Of a DNA stretch of 64,000 bases, positions 7,654 through 16,910 are shown one piece after another. Origin of the DNA: Acidovorax sp. GBBC 1281 (GTDB lineage: Bacteria > Pseudomonadota > Gammaproteobacteria > Burkholderiales > Burkholderiaceae_C); NCBI RefSeq assembly GCF_028473645.1, contig NZ_CP097269.1:3924001-3988000 (forward strand), written 5' to 3'. Each line of letters opens with the position of its first letter. Positions within the stretch are counted from its first letter, which is position 1. The position numbers were made by a program, and so were the translations under genes. Under the pieces are notes generated by a model. It was not told where the DNA came from and ran no database searches. It saw only the letters and a program-made list of their open reading frames with translations.

Positions 7654-10600
7654 GCCAAAGCAATCATCACCACCACTGGCTCTCGCTCATCGAGATTTCC
7701 GGCCCGTTCCTCGCCGTTCCCGTCCTGAAGGAAGTGTTCCCGCAAGGGTTGGAAGAACTCGATGCGGCCAAGCGCAAGCGGCTGCGGCAAGCCTATGACG
7801 AATGGCGCGAGGCGCTGGAAACCGACGATCCCCGCTTTGCCGAATTGCACGCGGCATGGATCGACGAAGTGTTGTCACGCGGACTGGAACTCGACGACGA
7901 CGGTCGGGGCGACGTGCTCAGGCAGGGAGACTGGTGCGCCACTCACCTGACCGTCGCGCTGGCCGAACACGGCGTCAGCCTGTCGCCCGACTTCGCCGTC
8001 GTCGGCAATGGCGACGCGCCGCTGATGCTCGTCCACGCTTGCGCGCAGGACGTCGATCTCGACGCTACCCAGAAACTGGGCGGCTGGGCCAGCACGCCAG
8101 CGGAACGCATGGTCAGGCTCTGCCGCGCCACGGGCTGCCGTCTCGGCTTGGTCACCAACGGCGAGCGCTGGCTGCTGGTCGATGCACCGGTGGGCGCGGT
8201 CACCACTTTCGCCAGTTGGTATGCGCGCATCTGGGTGCAGGAAGCTGTCACCCTGCAAGCTTTCGTTCACCTCTTAGGCATCCGGCGTTTCTTCGTGGAT
8301 GAAGCGGAACGGCTGCCCGCGCTGTTCGACCGTTCGCTGAAGTTCCAAGACGAAGTGACCGACGCCTTGGGCGAGCAGGTGCGGCGCGCGGTCGAGGTGC
8401 TGATCCAGTCGCTCGACAAGGCCGACCAAGACCGCGACCGCGAACTGCTGCGCGGCGTGAAGGAAGCCGAACTCTACGAAGCTGCGCTGACGGTGATGAT
8501 GCGGCTGGTTTTTCTGCTTTCCGCCGAGGAGCGCGGCCTGCTGCTCTTGGGCGACGAACGCTACGAGGCGAACTACGCGCTCTCAACCCTGCGCATGCAG
8601 TTGCGTGCCGAATCAGAGGAGATTCTGGAGCGCCGCTGGGATGCATGGTCGCGCCTGCTGGCCGTCTTCCGCGCCGTGTATGGCGGCATCGAGCACGAAA
8701 ACCTGCGCCTGCCCGCGTTGGGCGGTTCGTTGTTCGACCCTGATCGGTTCTCCTTCCTCGAAGGCCGCGCGAAGGGCTCCGACTGGCGCACCGACGTCGC
8801 CAAACCGCTGCCCATCGACAACCGCACCGTCCTGTTGTTGCTCGAAGCCATTCAGCAATTCCAAGGGCGCACGCTGTCATACCGGGCGCTCGACGTAGAG
8901 CAGATCGGCTACGTCTACGAGGGCCTGCTGGAACGCACTGTCAAGCGCACCGCCGAGGTAACGCTGGAACTCGACGGCACCAAGAGCGCACAGTCGCCCT
9001 GGGTCACGCTGGCCGAACTCGAATCCGCGCGGTTGGACGGTGCCGCGCGCTTGGCCGAACTGCTCCAGCAGCGTTCCGGCAGTTCTGCCAGCCGCGTGCG
9101 CAACGATCTGGCCCGCCCCGTGGATGATGCGCTCGCCGACCGCGTGCTGACGGCCTGCCACGGCGACATGGCGCTGCGCGACAGCATCAAACCCTTCGGC
9201 CATCTGGTGCGCACCGACCCGTGGGGCTACCCGCTGGTCTATCCCGCCGGAGCCTTCATCGTCACCACCGGTTCCGACCGGCGCGAGACCGGTACCCACT
9301 ACACACCGAAATCGCTCACCGAGGCCATCGTCGTCGAGACGCTCACGCCCATCGCCTACGTCGGCCCGTCGCAGGGCACGCCCCGCGCGGAGTGGGCGCT
9401 GAAATCACCCGCCGAACTGCTCGACCTGAAGATCTGCGACCCTGCGATGGGTTCGGGCGCGTTCCTCGTGCAAGCCTGCCGGTGGCTGGCCGACCGGCTG
9501 GTGGAAGCATGGGCGCAGGCCGAGGCGCAGGGGCACACCATCGGCATCGACGGGCGTGTGTTGGACGCCGGCGTCAACGTCGAGGCGCTGCTGCGCGATA
9601 CCGAGGCGCGCACCATCGTCGCCCGCAGCCTCATCGCCGAACGCTGCCTCTACGGCGTTGATCTGAATCCGCTGGCGGTCGAGTTGGCCAAGCTCTCGAT
9701 CTGGCTGGTGACGCTGGCCAAGGGCCGCCCCTTCGGCTTCCTCGACCACAACCTGCGTTGCGGCGACAGCCTGCTGGGCATCCATCGGCTGGATCAGCTC
9801 ACGCAGCTTTCGATGAACCCCACCGGCCAAGGACAGCTACGGCTCTTCGGGCAGAACATTGAGCAGGCCGTGCGCGAGGCCATCGAACTGCGGCAACGGT
9901 TGCGCGAAATGCCCATCCGGGACATCCGCGACGTGGAAGCGATTGCGCATCTGGACGCCGACGCGCGCCGCAGGCTCGAAGTGCCGGAAAGCATCGCGGA
10001 TGCGTTCATCGCAGAAATTTTCGCATCGAGCGGCAATGGCGTGGGACTGAAAAACACGCTGGCCTCGCTGACCATCCAAGCCGGGCAGGCCATTGATGGC
10101 GACCGCGACGTGCTCATCTCGATGCGTCGGAGGTCGGCTGCCGCGCTCTCGGCCGATCTGCCCGCCGACAAAGCTGCGCGTCGCTCTTTCCATTGGCCGT
10201 TGGAGTTTCCGGAGGTATTCGCTCGCGAACGTGGAGGCTTCGATGGCATCGTCGGCAATCCACCCTTCTTGGGAGGAAAGCGCATCACCGGTGTTGCGGG
10301 CACTGCTTTCCGCGATTGGTTGGTCGCTCACATAGCCGAGGGGCGGCGCGGCTCGGCGGATCTGGTCGCCTATTTCTTTCTGCGCGCTTGGCCCCTGATG
10401 CGCGAAGGTGGCGGGTTCGGGCTGCTCGCGGTGAACACCATCGCTGAAGGCGACACGCGGCAGGTCGGGCTGGAAGCGATGGTTGGCGCAGGTGCTGTCA
10501 TCCATACGGCCTACCCGAACGAACCGTGGCCCGGAAAGGCAGCGGTCGTCACAAGTCGCGTGCATGTCCACAAAGGTGAGTGGTCGGGTGAACGCTCATT

Positions 10601-12014
10601 GCTTGGACGACCAGCTTCCTTCATATCGGCCTTCTTGTCCGACCGTGAGGAATGGAGTCCCAAAAGACTGAAGACCTACGAGCGCACCACATTTCAAGGC
10701 TCGGTTGTGGTAGGGATGGGCTTCGTCCTCACGTCTGAGCAAGCTCAGGAGATGCTTGATGCAGATCCTCGCAATCAAGATGTCGTCTTTCCCTATCTGA
10801 GTGGCGAAAATATCAATCAAGACCCGATACACCAGCCGAGCCGCTGGGTAATCTGCTTCTGGGATTGGCCCGAAGAGAAGGCGCGCTCTTACAAGAAGCC
10901 TTGGCGATGGATTGAGGAGCAGGTGCAGCCCGAGCGTCAGCGATGCAATGAAAACGGTGAATATGTATTGCGAAAGCCACTACCACAACGGTGGTGGCAA
11001 TACGGTGATAAACGACCCGGCCTTTACCACGCAGTCGGACGAGGGAAACTGTTCGATCAGCATCCCGATGGCTGGAACTCGGAAAAGAAGCCACACGGTG
11101 AGGTTCTAATCTCAGCACTCGTTGGTAAGTATTTCAATCCACCCGTCGTTCCAAATGAAGCTATCTTCAATCACAAATGCATCGTCTTTGGCGGAGCCAA
11201 TGCCAATGCGCTCGCCGCATTCTTCAACTCGTCGCCGATACAAGCATGGGTCTGGAAGCAATCGGCCCGTTTGAAGCTGGATTTAAGCTTTTCACCCTCA
11301 GATGCCGTGGAAACCCTCCCGTTTCTGGCGTCAGATGTACTGGACTCGTTCGAGGCGCTGGGACGGGAGTACCTTCGAGCGCGCTGTGAGGTAATGACCG
11401 ATGCCGATAACCCGATAGGCCTCACCAAGCTCTACAACCGCTTTCACACCGAAACCGAACGCGATCCTCGCATTGAAGCGTTACGCGTATTGCAGCGCGA
11501 AATGGACACCGCCGTCGCGCACGCCTACGGCTGGAACGACATCGACCTTCGACACGGCTTCCAAGAAGTTCCGTACCTGCCTGAAAACGACCGCGTCCGC
11601 TTCACGATCTCGGAGACTGCGCGCGTCGAAGTGCTGCGGCGGCTGTCGGAATTGAACCGCCAGCGATACGAGGAAGAAGTCGCGCAGGGTCTGCACGGCA
11701 GCGCCACGCCACGCGCTTCGACCCGTGCCCCGCGCGTCAGTCGCACCACCAATGCCACAGCGGCCCAGCCGTCGCTCGACTTCGGGGCAAGGACCGCCGC
11801 GAGTGCCAATGGCGCAACGCCGACCACGGCGATCCTCGGTTTCCTGAGCGCACGGGACGACTGGCACGCCAAAGCCGGCATCCTCGCCGCCACCGGCATC
11901 ACGGACGGCCAATGGAACGCCGCGATCACCGACCTGATCTCCAGCGGCAATGTCGAGCGCCACGGTGAGCGGCGCGGCGCACGCTACCGATTTCTCGCAG
12001 GGACTGGTGAATGA
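7650..12014 (+). CDS. drmMI: DISARM adenine-N6 DNA methyltransferase DrmMI (Eco57I type)
   Basis: A large (1,454-residue) type IIG/Eco57I-like protein. Motif I CDPAMGSGAFLVQ is near residue 597 and the catalytic motif IV GNPPF near 869, the N-beta/gamma arrangement of N6-adenine methyltransferases. A helical N-terminal half precedes them, and a target-recognition region follows around residues 970-1290. The C-terminus ends in a small winged-helix-like segment. In class 1 DISARM, DrmMI methylates host sites and marks self DNA. No separate nuclease motif was evident in the N-terminal part, but this was not examined by alignment. The segment 10,560-11,520 is clearly lower in GC than the rest, suggesting an exchanged specificity domain. 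ATGA overlaps join it to both neighbours. Confidence 0.9.
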   Translation: MSQSNHHHHWLSLIEISGPFLAVPVLKEVFPQGLEELDAAKRKRLRQAYDEWREALETDDPRFAELHAAWIDEVLSRGLELDDDGRGDVLRQGDWCATHLTVALAEHGVSLSPDFAVVGNGDAPLMLVHACAQDVDLDATQKLGGWASTPAERMVRLCRATGCRLGLVTNGERWLLVDAPVGAVTTFASWYARIWVQEAVTLQAFVHLLGIRRFFVDEAERLPALFDRSLKFQDEVTDALGEQVRRAVEVLIQSLDKADQDRDRELLRGVKEAELYEAALTVMMRLVFLLSAEERGLLLLGDERYEANYALSTLRMQLRAESEEILERRWDAWSRLLAVFRAVYGGIEHENLRLPALGGSLFDPDRFSFLEGRAKGSDWRTDVAKPLPIDNRTVLLLLEAIQQFQGRTLSYRALDVEQIGYVYEGLLERTVKRTAEVTLELDGTKSAQSPWVTLAELESARLDGAARLAELLQQRSGSSASRVRNDLARPVDDALADRVLTACHGDMALRDSIKPFGHLVRTDPWGYPLVYPAGAFIVTTGSDRRETGTHYTPKSLTEAIVVETLTPIAYVGPSQGTPRAEWALKSPAELLDLKICDPAMGSGAFLVQACRWLADRLVEAWAQAEAQGHTIGIDGRVLDAGVNVEALLRDTEARTIVARSLIAERCLYGVDLNPLAVELAKLSIWLVTLAKGRPFGFLDHNLRCGDSLLGIHRLDQLTQLSMNPTGQGQLRLFGQNIEQAVREAIELRQRLREMPIRDIRDVEAIAHLDADARRRLEVPESIADAFIAEIFASSGNGVGLKNTLASLTIQAGQAIDGDRDVLISMRRRSAAALSADLPADKAARRSFHWPLEFPEVFARERGGFDGIVGNPPFLGGKRITGVAGTAFRDWLVAHIAEGRRGSADLVAYFFLRAWPLMREGGGFGLLAVNTIAEGDTRQVGLEAMVGAGAVIHTAYPNEPWPGKAAVVTSRVHVHKGEWSGERSLLGRPASFISAFLSDREEWSPKRLKTYERTTFQGSVVVGMGFVLTSEQAQEMLDADPRNQDVVFPYLSGENINQDPIHQPSRWVICFWDWPEEKARSYKKPWRWIEEQVQPERQRCNENGEYVLRKPLPQRWWQYGDKRPGLYHAVGRGKLFDQHPDGWNSEKKPHGEVLISALVGKYFNPPVVPNEAIFNHKCIVFGGANANALAAFFNSSPIQAWVWKQSARLKLDLSFSPSDAVETLPFLASDVLDSFEALGREYLRARCEVMTDADNPIGLTKLYNRFHTETERDPRIEALRVLQREMDTAVAHAYGWNDIDLRHGFQEVPYLPENDRVRFTISETARVEVLRRLSELNRQRYEEEVAQGLHGSATPRASTRAPRVSRTTNATAAQPSLDFGARTAASANGATPTTAILGFLSARDDWHAKAGILAATGITDGQWNAAITDLISSGNVERHGERRGARYRFLAGTGE

Positions 12015-13882
12015 GCGAGCAGCGCTACCCTGAAGATTTGGCCATCTCGGCTCAGGATTTCACCAACTCGGGCTGGAAGGAGGCACTGGACCAATCACCG
12101 CGCGATGGGTATCCATCAATGTGGCAAGCATTCTCTGCCGCTGCCCGCACGGCAATGGACGAAGGCAACGCAGAGCGTGGGAAAGTGCTGTGGTTGCTGG
12201 CCGATGCCTGCTCGATGATGCTGTCGCCGTCGAGCCAGAATGAACCATTCAAGCCATTCATGGTGATGGGCGGACAGCGCTCGGTGATCCCTGATGATTT
12301 GAGCGACACCGATATTGGATTCTTCGCCGACGTGGTCGATGCGATAGACGATATCTGGTTGAAGGCACGTCTCGCCGACTTGGTTTGGCTGAAGAAGACC
12401 CCGCGTGATGCCTCGTTTGCTCTCAAGGCCATCGACGCTTACCGATCCATGCCGCTTGATGCGGAAACCTGGATTCATGGTGGTCGTGACTGCTGGCCTA
12501 GAGCCATCAATCTGGTGCGGATGCTCAAGGCTGGCGCTGGGGATCGGTTGGCAAAAATGGAAGCGTCGATCATCGTTGCTTTCAATGCAGCAACGGAGGC
12601 CGACGGGTTTCTTAGAATCTGGTTGGCCGACCTTCTGAAGTCGGGCGGGTTGGGGAGAACGCACCGCGCCGATTTGGCCAAGAAGTTGGAAGCATTGGGC
12701 CGTGAGTTCGATCGACAAGGCGACCTGCACAGAGCGCGAGAGTATTTTTCCGCCGCTGCCGAGTGGTACGGCGTCGTCCCAGACGTTGCCAAAGCTGCCG
12801 AAATGACGGCGTCAGTCGCCGAAGGTTGGGTCAAGGAAGCCATCGCTCAGGCTTCGTCATCCAGTCCGAGCCACATGGTTGCAGCCAGCTTCTACGAAAA
12901 CGCCATCCAAACCTATCGAGCCATCCCCAAAAAGGAACGCGCTGCGCATCGAGTGGATGAGCGAATTGCTGAGCTGCGAACCCATCTGAACGACTCCGGG
13001 CAGAGGTCGTTGGGAGAGATGGGCGTCATCAGAACGCCTGGTGTCGATATCACGGAACTGGTCGAGAACGCACGAAAGTCGGTTGCCGGAAAGCCTCTCC
13101 AGGAGGCTCTGCTCTCGTTTGCGAATATCCATCAGGGGGAGAACGTGGAGAACCTGCGTAAAAGAGTCGTGGGGCGGATGCGGGATTTTCCCTTGCAGTT
13201 CTTATCTTCGGCAACTGTGATGAGCCCAGATGGGCGGGTAATTGCGAAGCGCCCGGCAATGGGCTGGGGGAGTGAGCTGACGGCGAGCGACGAAATTGCC
13301 ATCCGTGCGGAGATGGTTCGTGACTACGGCATGTTGGTGGGCATCGTAGTGCAAGGTCATATCTGGCCTGCGCATGAGGTTCTTCTGCTGGAGCACCGGT
13401 TACGTGAGGCCGATTTCATCGACTTGGCTCGCCATTCACCCATCCTTCCAAAGGATCGCGTTGGGCTTTTCGGGAAGGCTCTGTTTGCAGGCTACGAGCG
13501 CGATTTCGTCACAGCACTTCACATCCTCATTCCCCAGATAGAGCACATGGTTCGTGTGCATCTCAAACAAGCGGGGGCCAAAACCACGAATCTCGACAAG
13601 GATGGCATTCAGAACGAAAACGGGATGAGCACCTTGATGGATCTTCCGGAGGTCGAACAGGTGTTTGGCAAAGACCTGGCCTTTGAACTCAGATCGCTGT
13701 TCTGCGACGCGTTCGGACCGAACCTACGCAATGAACTTGCCCATGGGCTACTTAGCGAGAGTGCATGTCGGTCACCATTTGCCATCTATGCGTGGTGGTT
13801 GACGCTGCGACTGACGTTCAATACGTGGTGGAACGCGGCGCATGCAAACGAAATTGAGGACGGACTAAATGGAGACTACTGA
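12011..13882 (+). CDS. DUF4209-like protein with HEPN-type RxxxxH motif
   Basis: This 623-residue, largely helical, soluble protein has a C-terminal third resembling the DUF4209 family. It ends in LRNELAHGLL, where Arg573 and His578 give the RxxxxH signature of HEPN ribonuclease domains. The N-terminal two thirds look like helical repeats. HEPN domains in defence systems usually cleave RNA, often the host's own during abortive infection; that role here is an inference from the motif. It overlaps drmMI by 4 bases and the next gene by 14, so it belongs to the same transcript. It is not one of the described DISARM core genes. The family assignment is from memory of the C-terminal pattern and is less certain than the motif itself. 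Confidence 0.65.
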   Translation: MSEQRYPEDLAISAQDFTNSGWKEALDQSPRDGYPSMWQAFSAAARTAMDEGNAERGKVLWLLADACSMMLSPSSQNEPFKPFMVMGGQRSVIPDDLSDTDIGFFADVVDAIDDIWLKARLADLVWLKKTPRDASFALKAIDAYRSMPLDAETWIHGGRDCWPRAINLVRMLKAGAGDRLAKMEASIIVAFNAATEADGFLRIWLADLLKSGGLGRTHRADLAKKLEALGREFDRQGDLHRAREYFSAAAEWYGVVPDVAKAAEMTASVAEGWVKEAIAQASSSSPSHMVAASFYENAIQTYRAIPKKERAAHRVDERIAELRTHLNDSGQRSLGEMGVIRTPGVDITELVENARKSVAGKPLQEALLSFANIHQGENVENLRKRVVGRMRDFPLQFLSSATVMSPDGRVIAKRPAMGWGSELTASDEIAIRAEMVRDYGMLVGIVVQGHIWPAHEVLLLEHRLREADFIDLARHSPILPKDRVGLFGKALFAGYERDFVTALHILIPQIEHMVRVHLKQAGAKTTNLDKDGIQNENGMSTLMDLPEVEQVFGKDLAFELRSLFCDAFGPNLRNELAHGLLSESACRSPFAIYAWWLTLRLTFNTWWNAAHANEIEDGLNGDY

Positions 13883-15833
13883 TAAAAAGTTCGAGATGAC
13901 CGTCGATCTCAACGTCCTCGAACATCTCGGCATTAATCTCTACAGCAACATCGCTGCCGTCCTGACCGAAGCGGTGGCCAACGCATGGGACGCGGATGCG
14001 TCGAGCGTTCGGGTTCGCGTCGATCCGAACAACGAATGGGTCGAAATCGAGGACGACGGCATCGGCATGTCCGTCGATGATTTGAACGGCAGGTATCTGC
14101 GTGTCGGCTACCGCCGCCGCGACGATGAAGATGCGGAACACGGACGCAAGACAGCCAAAGGCCGACCCGTGATGGGTCGCAAGGGGTTGGGAAAGCTGTC
14201 TCTCTTTTCCATTGCCGACGTCATCGAAGTGCAATCCGCCAAAAACGGCGATAGGCACGGCTTTCGTATGACTGTGCCGGACATCAAGAAGGCTGTCCAC
14301 GAAAAGCAGAAGTATCACCCTGAACCGCTTGCGCGTGATGTGCTCACGGTGACGCAGGGCACGAAGCTGGTGCTGCGCGAGATCAAGCGGCAACGGCTCG
14401 GCAAGGGCGTCGCCGCGCTGCGCAAGCGTCTGGCTCGTCGCTTCTCGATCATCGGTCAGGCCAATGGATTCGACATCGAGATCGACGGCCTGCCCATCAC
14501 GGCGGCGGATCGCGGTGACTTGCCCAAAGTCCAGTTCCTTTGGACCTTCGAGGGATCCGAGCCGGAAGCCAATGCCATCTCGCACGTCAAAGAACGCGAA
14601 TCGCTCCCCGCACGGTTCGAAGCTTGGGATTCAACCTGGCGAGTGAGTGGCTGGCTCGGCACTGCGCGCAAGCCCAAGGATCTCGACGATGACGAAGCAG
14701 GTAATCTGAATGGCATCGTGGTTTTCGCTCGAGGCCGCCTGTTCCATGAGAACGTCCTCGACCGTTTGAACGACGGTCGGCTCTACACCAAGTACCTTAC
14801 GGGCCAGATCGAGGCGGACTTCCTGGACGATGATGATCAGCCGGACATCGCCACCAGTGACCGGCAGCGAGTGCAGGAGGACGATGAGCGATACACCCAA
14901 TTGATCGCATTCCTCAGGTCACGGCTCAACCAGCTCGAAAAGCGCTGGAATGAATGGCGCAGGAAACATGAGGTGGAGAAGGCCAAGGAAACCTCTCCGG
15001 CGCTGGCCGAGTGGTTGGAGACCCTCCCGGAGGGCTACCGAAAGAGTGCCGAGACTCTGATCGCTAAATTGAGCGCGCTGCCGGTAGACGACGAGGACGA
15101 CCGCAAGCTCATGTATCGGCACGGCATTCTGGCTTTCGAGCGCATGAAGCTCCGTGGCTCGACGGAAGAGTTCGTGACGAGCGTGGAGAGTGCCGACCGG
15201 CTGCTGGCCGTGCTCGCGGATCGCGACGCACTGGAAGCCTCACTGTACCGTGACATCGTGAAGTCGCGTCTGGACGCAATTCGCGACTTCCAGACCATCA
15301 TCGACGAAGACGCGAAGGAACGGGTGCTCCAGAAGTATCTGTTCGACCATCTCTGGCTACTCGATCCGGCGTGGGAGCGTGCCACGGGTAGCCAGATCAT
15401 GGAGTCCCGCCTAACGACCGAAGGCGTCCTGGTTGCAGACCTGACCGAGAAAGAACGTCTGGGCCGCGTGGACATCGCCTATCGCACGCAGGCGGGTAAG
15501 CACGTCATCGTCGAGCTCAAAAAGGTCGGCCGCAAGATGGGATTGCTCGAACTTGTCGAGCAGGGCCAGACCTACGTGGACAAGCTCAGGAAGATTTTGC
15601 GTGAGCAGAACGTGGCGACGCCGGACATTGAGGTGATCTTCGTGATCGGCAAGACGGTCGACGAAGAAGCCACCAACCCAGATCGACTGAAGTCGTCGAT
15701 GGAATCCATCGCACCGGGTAGCCGCATCGTCCACTACGACACGCTGATCCGGGGAGCGCAGGAAGCTTATTCGGCCTACATCGACCAAACCAAGGCGCTG
15801 GACAAGCTCGAGAACATCGTGAACAGGATTTGA
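13869..15833 (+). CDS. GHKL-type ATPase with C-terminal PD-(D/E)XK domain
   Basis: The 654-residue protein opens with a Hsp90/MORC/histidine-kinase ATP-binding fold: N-box EAVANAWDAD (about 34-43), G1 box EDDGIGM (61-67) and G2 box GRKGLGKLS (103-111). The middle is charged and coiled. The C-terminal 150 residues contain RVDIAYRTQ followed by VIVELKKVG (about 533-552), a PD-(D/E)XK-like core preceded by FDHLWLLDPAW, reminiscent of DUF4263/Shedu-type nucleases. MORC-like GHKL proteins can clamp or compact DNA on ATP binding, so an ATP-gated DNA clamp with a nuclease tail is a reasonable model. This is inference. The start overlaps the preceding gene by 14 bases; the next gene starts 12 bases after its stop. 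Confidence 0.8.
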   Translation: METTDKKFEMTVDLNVLEHLGINLYSNIAAVLTEAVANAWDADASSVRVRVDPNNEWVEIEDDGIGMSVDDLNGRYLRVGYRRRDDEDAEHGRKTAKGRPVMGRKGLGKLSLFSIADVIEVQSAKNGDRHGFRMTVPDIKKAVHEKQKYHPEPLARDVLTVTQGTKLVLREIKRQRLGKGVAALRKRLARRFSIIGQANGFDIEIDGLPITAADRGDLPKVQFLWTFEGSEPEANAISHVKERESLPARFEAWDSTWRVSGWLGTARKPKDLDDDEAGNLNGIVVFARGRLFHENVLDRLNDGRLYTKYLTGQIEADFLDDDDQPDIATSDRQRVQEDDERYTQLIAFLRSRLNQLEKRWNEWRRKHEVEKAKETSPALAEWLETLPEGYRKSAETLIAKLSALPVDDEDDRKLMYRHGILAFERMKLRGSTEEFVTSVESADRLLAVLADRDALEASLYRDIVKSRLDAIRDFQTIIDEDAKERVLQKYLFDHLWLLDPAWERATGSQIMESRLTTEGVLVADLTEKERLGRVDIAYRTQAGKHVIVELKKVGRKMGLLELVEQGQTYVDKLRKILREQNVATPDIEVIFVIGKTVDEEATNPDRLKSSMESIAPGSRIVHYDTLIRGAQEAYSAYIDQTKALDKLENIVNRI

Positions 15834-15845
15834 GGTCTCAGCAGC

Positions 15846-16910
15846 ATGACGACGAGCAAGAAGACCACCGGCAAGAAACTCGCACCAGCAGTGCGAGAAG
15901 CCGCGACAGCGCAGGAATACTCGGTCCTACTAGCCGAGGTGAAGGCACGCATCCAGTCCGCCCAATACGCGGCGTTGCGCGCTGTGAACAAGGAACTGGT
16001 CGGGCTGTATTGGGACATCGGTCGGCTGATCGTGGAGCGTCAGCAAAGGGAAGGCTGGGGCAAGGCGGTGGTGGCGCAGCTTGCCGCCGACCTTCAAGCG
16101 GCCTTTCCAGGTACGGGTGGTTTCTCGGCCTCCAACTTGTGGCGGATGAAGAGCTTCTTCGAGACCTACAGCGGTGCGGAAAAACTCGCACCACTGGTGC
16201 GAGAAATCGGCTGGAGTCACAACCTGCTGATCCTGGAGCGGTGTCAAGACCCTCTGGAACGCGAGTTCTACCTGCGCATGACGTGCAAGTTCGGCTGGTC
16301 GAAGAACGTGCTCGCGCATCAGATCGACAACCAGAGCTACGAGAAATCGCTGCTGGGCCAGACCAACTTCGACCAAACGCTGACCCAGGCCCTGCGCGCG
16401 CAGGCCAAGTTGGCGGTGACGGATGAGTATGCCTTCGACTTCCTCGAACTGGGCGAGCAGCACAGCGAGCGTGAACTGGAGCGCGCGCTGATTGCCCGCA
16501 TTGAAGACTTCCTGCGCGCGATGGGTGGCATGTTCGCCTTCATGGGCAGCCAGTACCGGTTGGAGGTGGAAGGCAAGGAGTTCTTCATCGACCTGCTGCT
16601 GTTCCACCGGAGGCTGCATGCGCTGGTGGCCATTGAGCTGAAGATCGGCGAGTTCGAGCCAGAGTTCGTCGGCAAGATGCAGTTCTACCTCGCGGCGCTG
16701 GACGCGCAGGTGCGGCAAGAGGACGAGAACCCGTCCATCGGCATCATCCTGTGCAAGGAGAAGACCCGCACCATCGTCGAATACGCGCTGCGCGACGCGC
16801 GCAAGCCCATCGGCGTGGCGACCTATGAAATCACCAAGACGCTGCCGAAGAAGCTGAAAGACCAGTTGCCGTCTCCGGAAGCCATTGCACGCCTACTGGA
16901 GAGCATATGA
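15846..16910 (+). CDS. DUF1016 / YhcG-type PD-(D/E)XK nuclease
   Basis: This 354-residue protein has an N-terminal DUF1016-N helical domain (VGLYWDIGRLIVERQQREGW) with a winged-helix-like part (SASNLWRMKSFF, IGWSHNLLIL). It is followed by a PD-(D/E)XK nuclease domain: FFIDLLLFHR with Asp249, and VAIELKIGEF with Glu264 and Lys266. This is the full usual length of the YhcG family, which is common in restriction and defence islands, often beside type I or type IIG methyltransferases. Its substrate is not known to me. It sits between the GHKL gene (12-base gap) and drmA (4-base overlap) and must be expressed with them. All three presumed catalytic residues are intact. Confidence 0.9.
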   Translation: MTTSKKTTGKKLAPAVREAATAQEYSVLLAEVKARIQSAQYAALRAVNKELVGLYWDIGRLIVERQQREGWGKAVVAQLAADLQAAFPGTGGFSASNLWRMKSFFETYSGAEKLAPLVREIGWSHNLLILERCQDPLEREFYLRMTCKFGWSKNVLAHQIDNQSYEKSLLGQTNFDQTLTQALRAQAKLAVTDEYAFDFLELGEQHSERELERALIARIEDFLRAMGGMFAFMGSQYRLEVEGKEFFIDLLLFHRRLHALVAIELKIGEFEPEFVGKMQFYLAALDAQVRQEDENPSIGIILCKEKTRTIVEYALRDARKPIGVATYEITKTLPKKLKDQLPSPEAIARLLESI

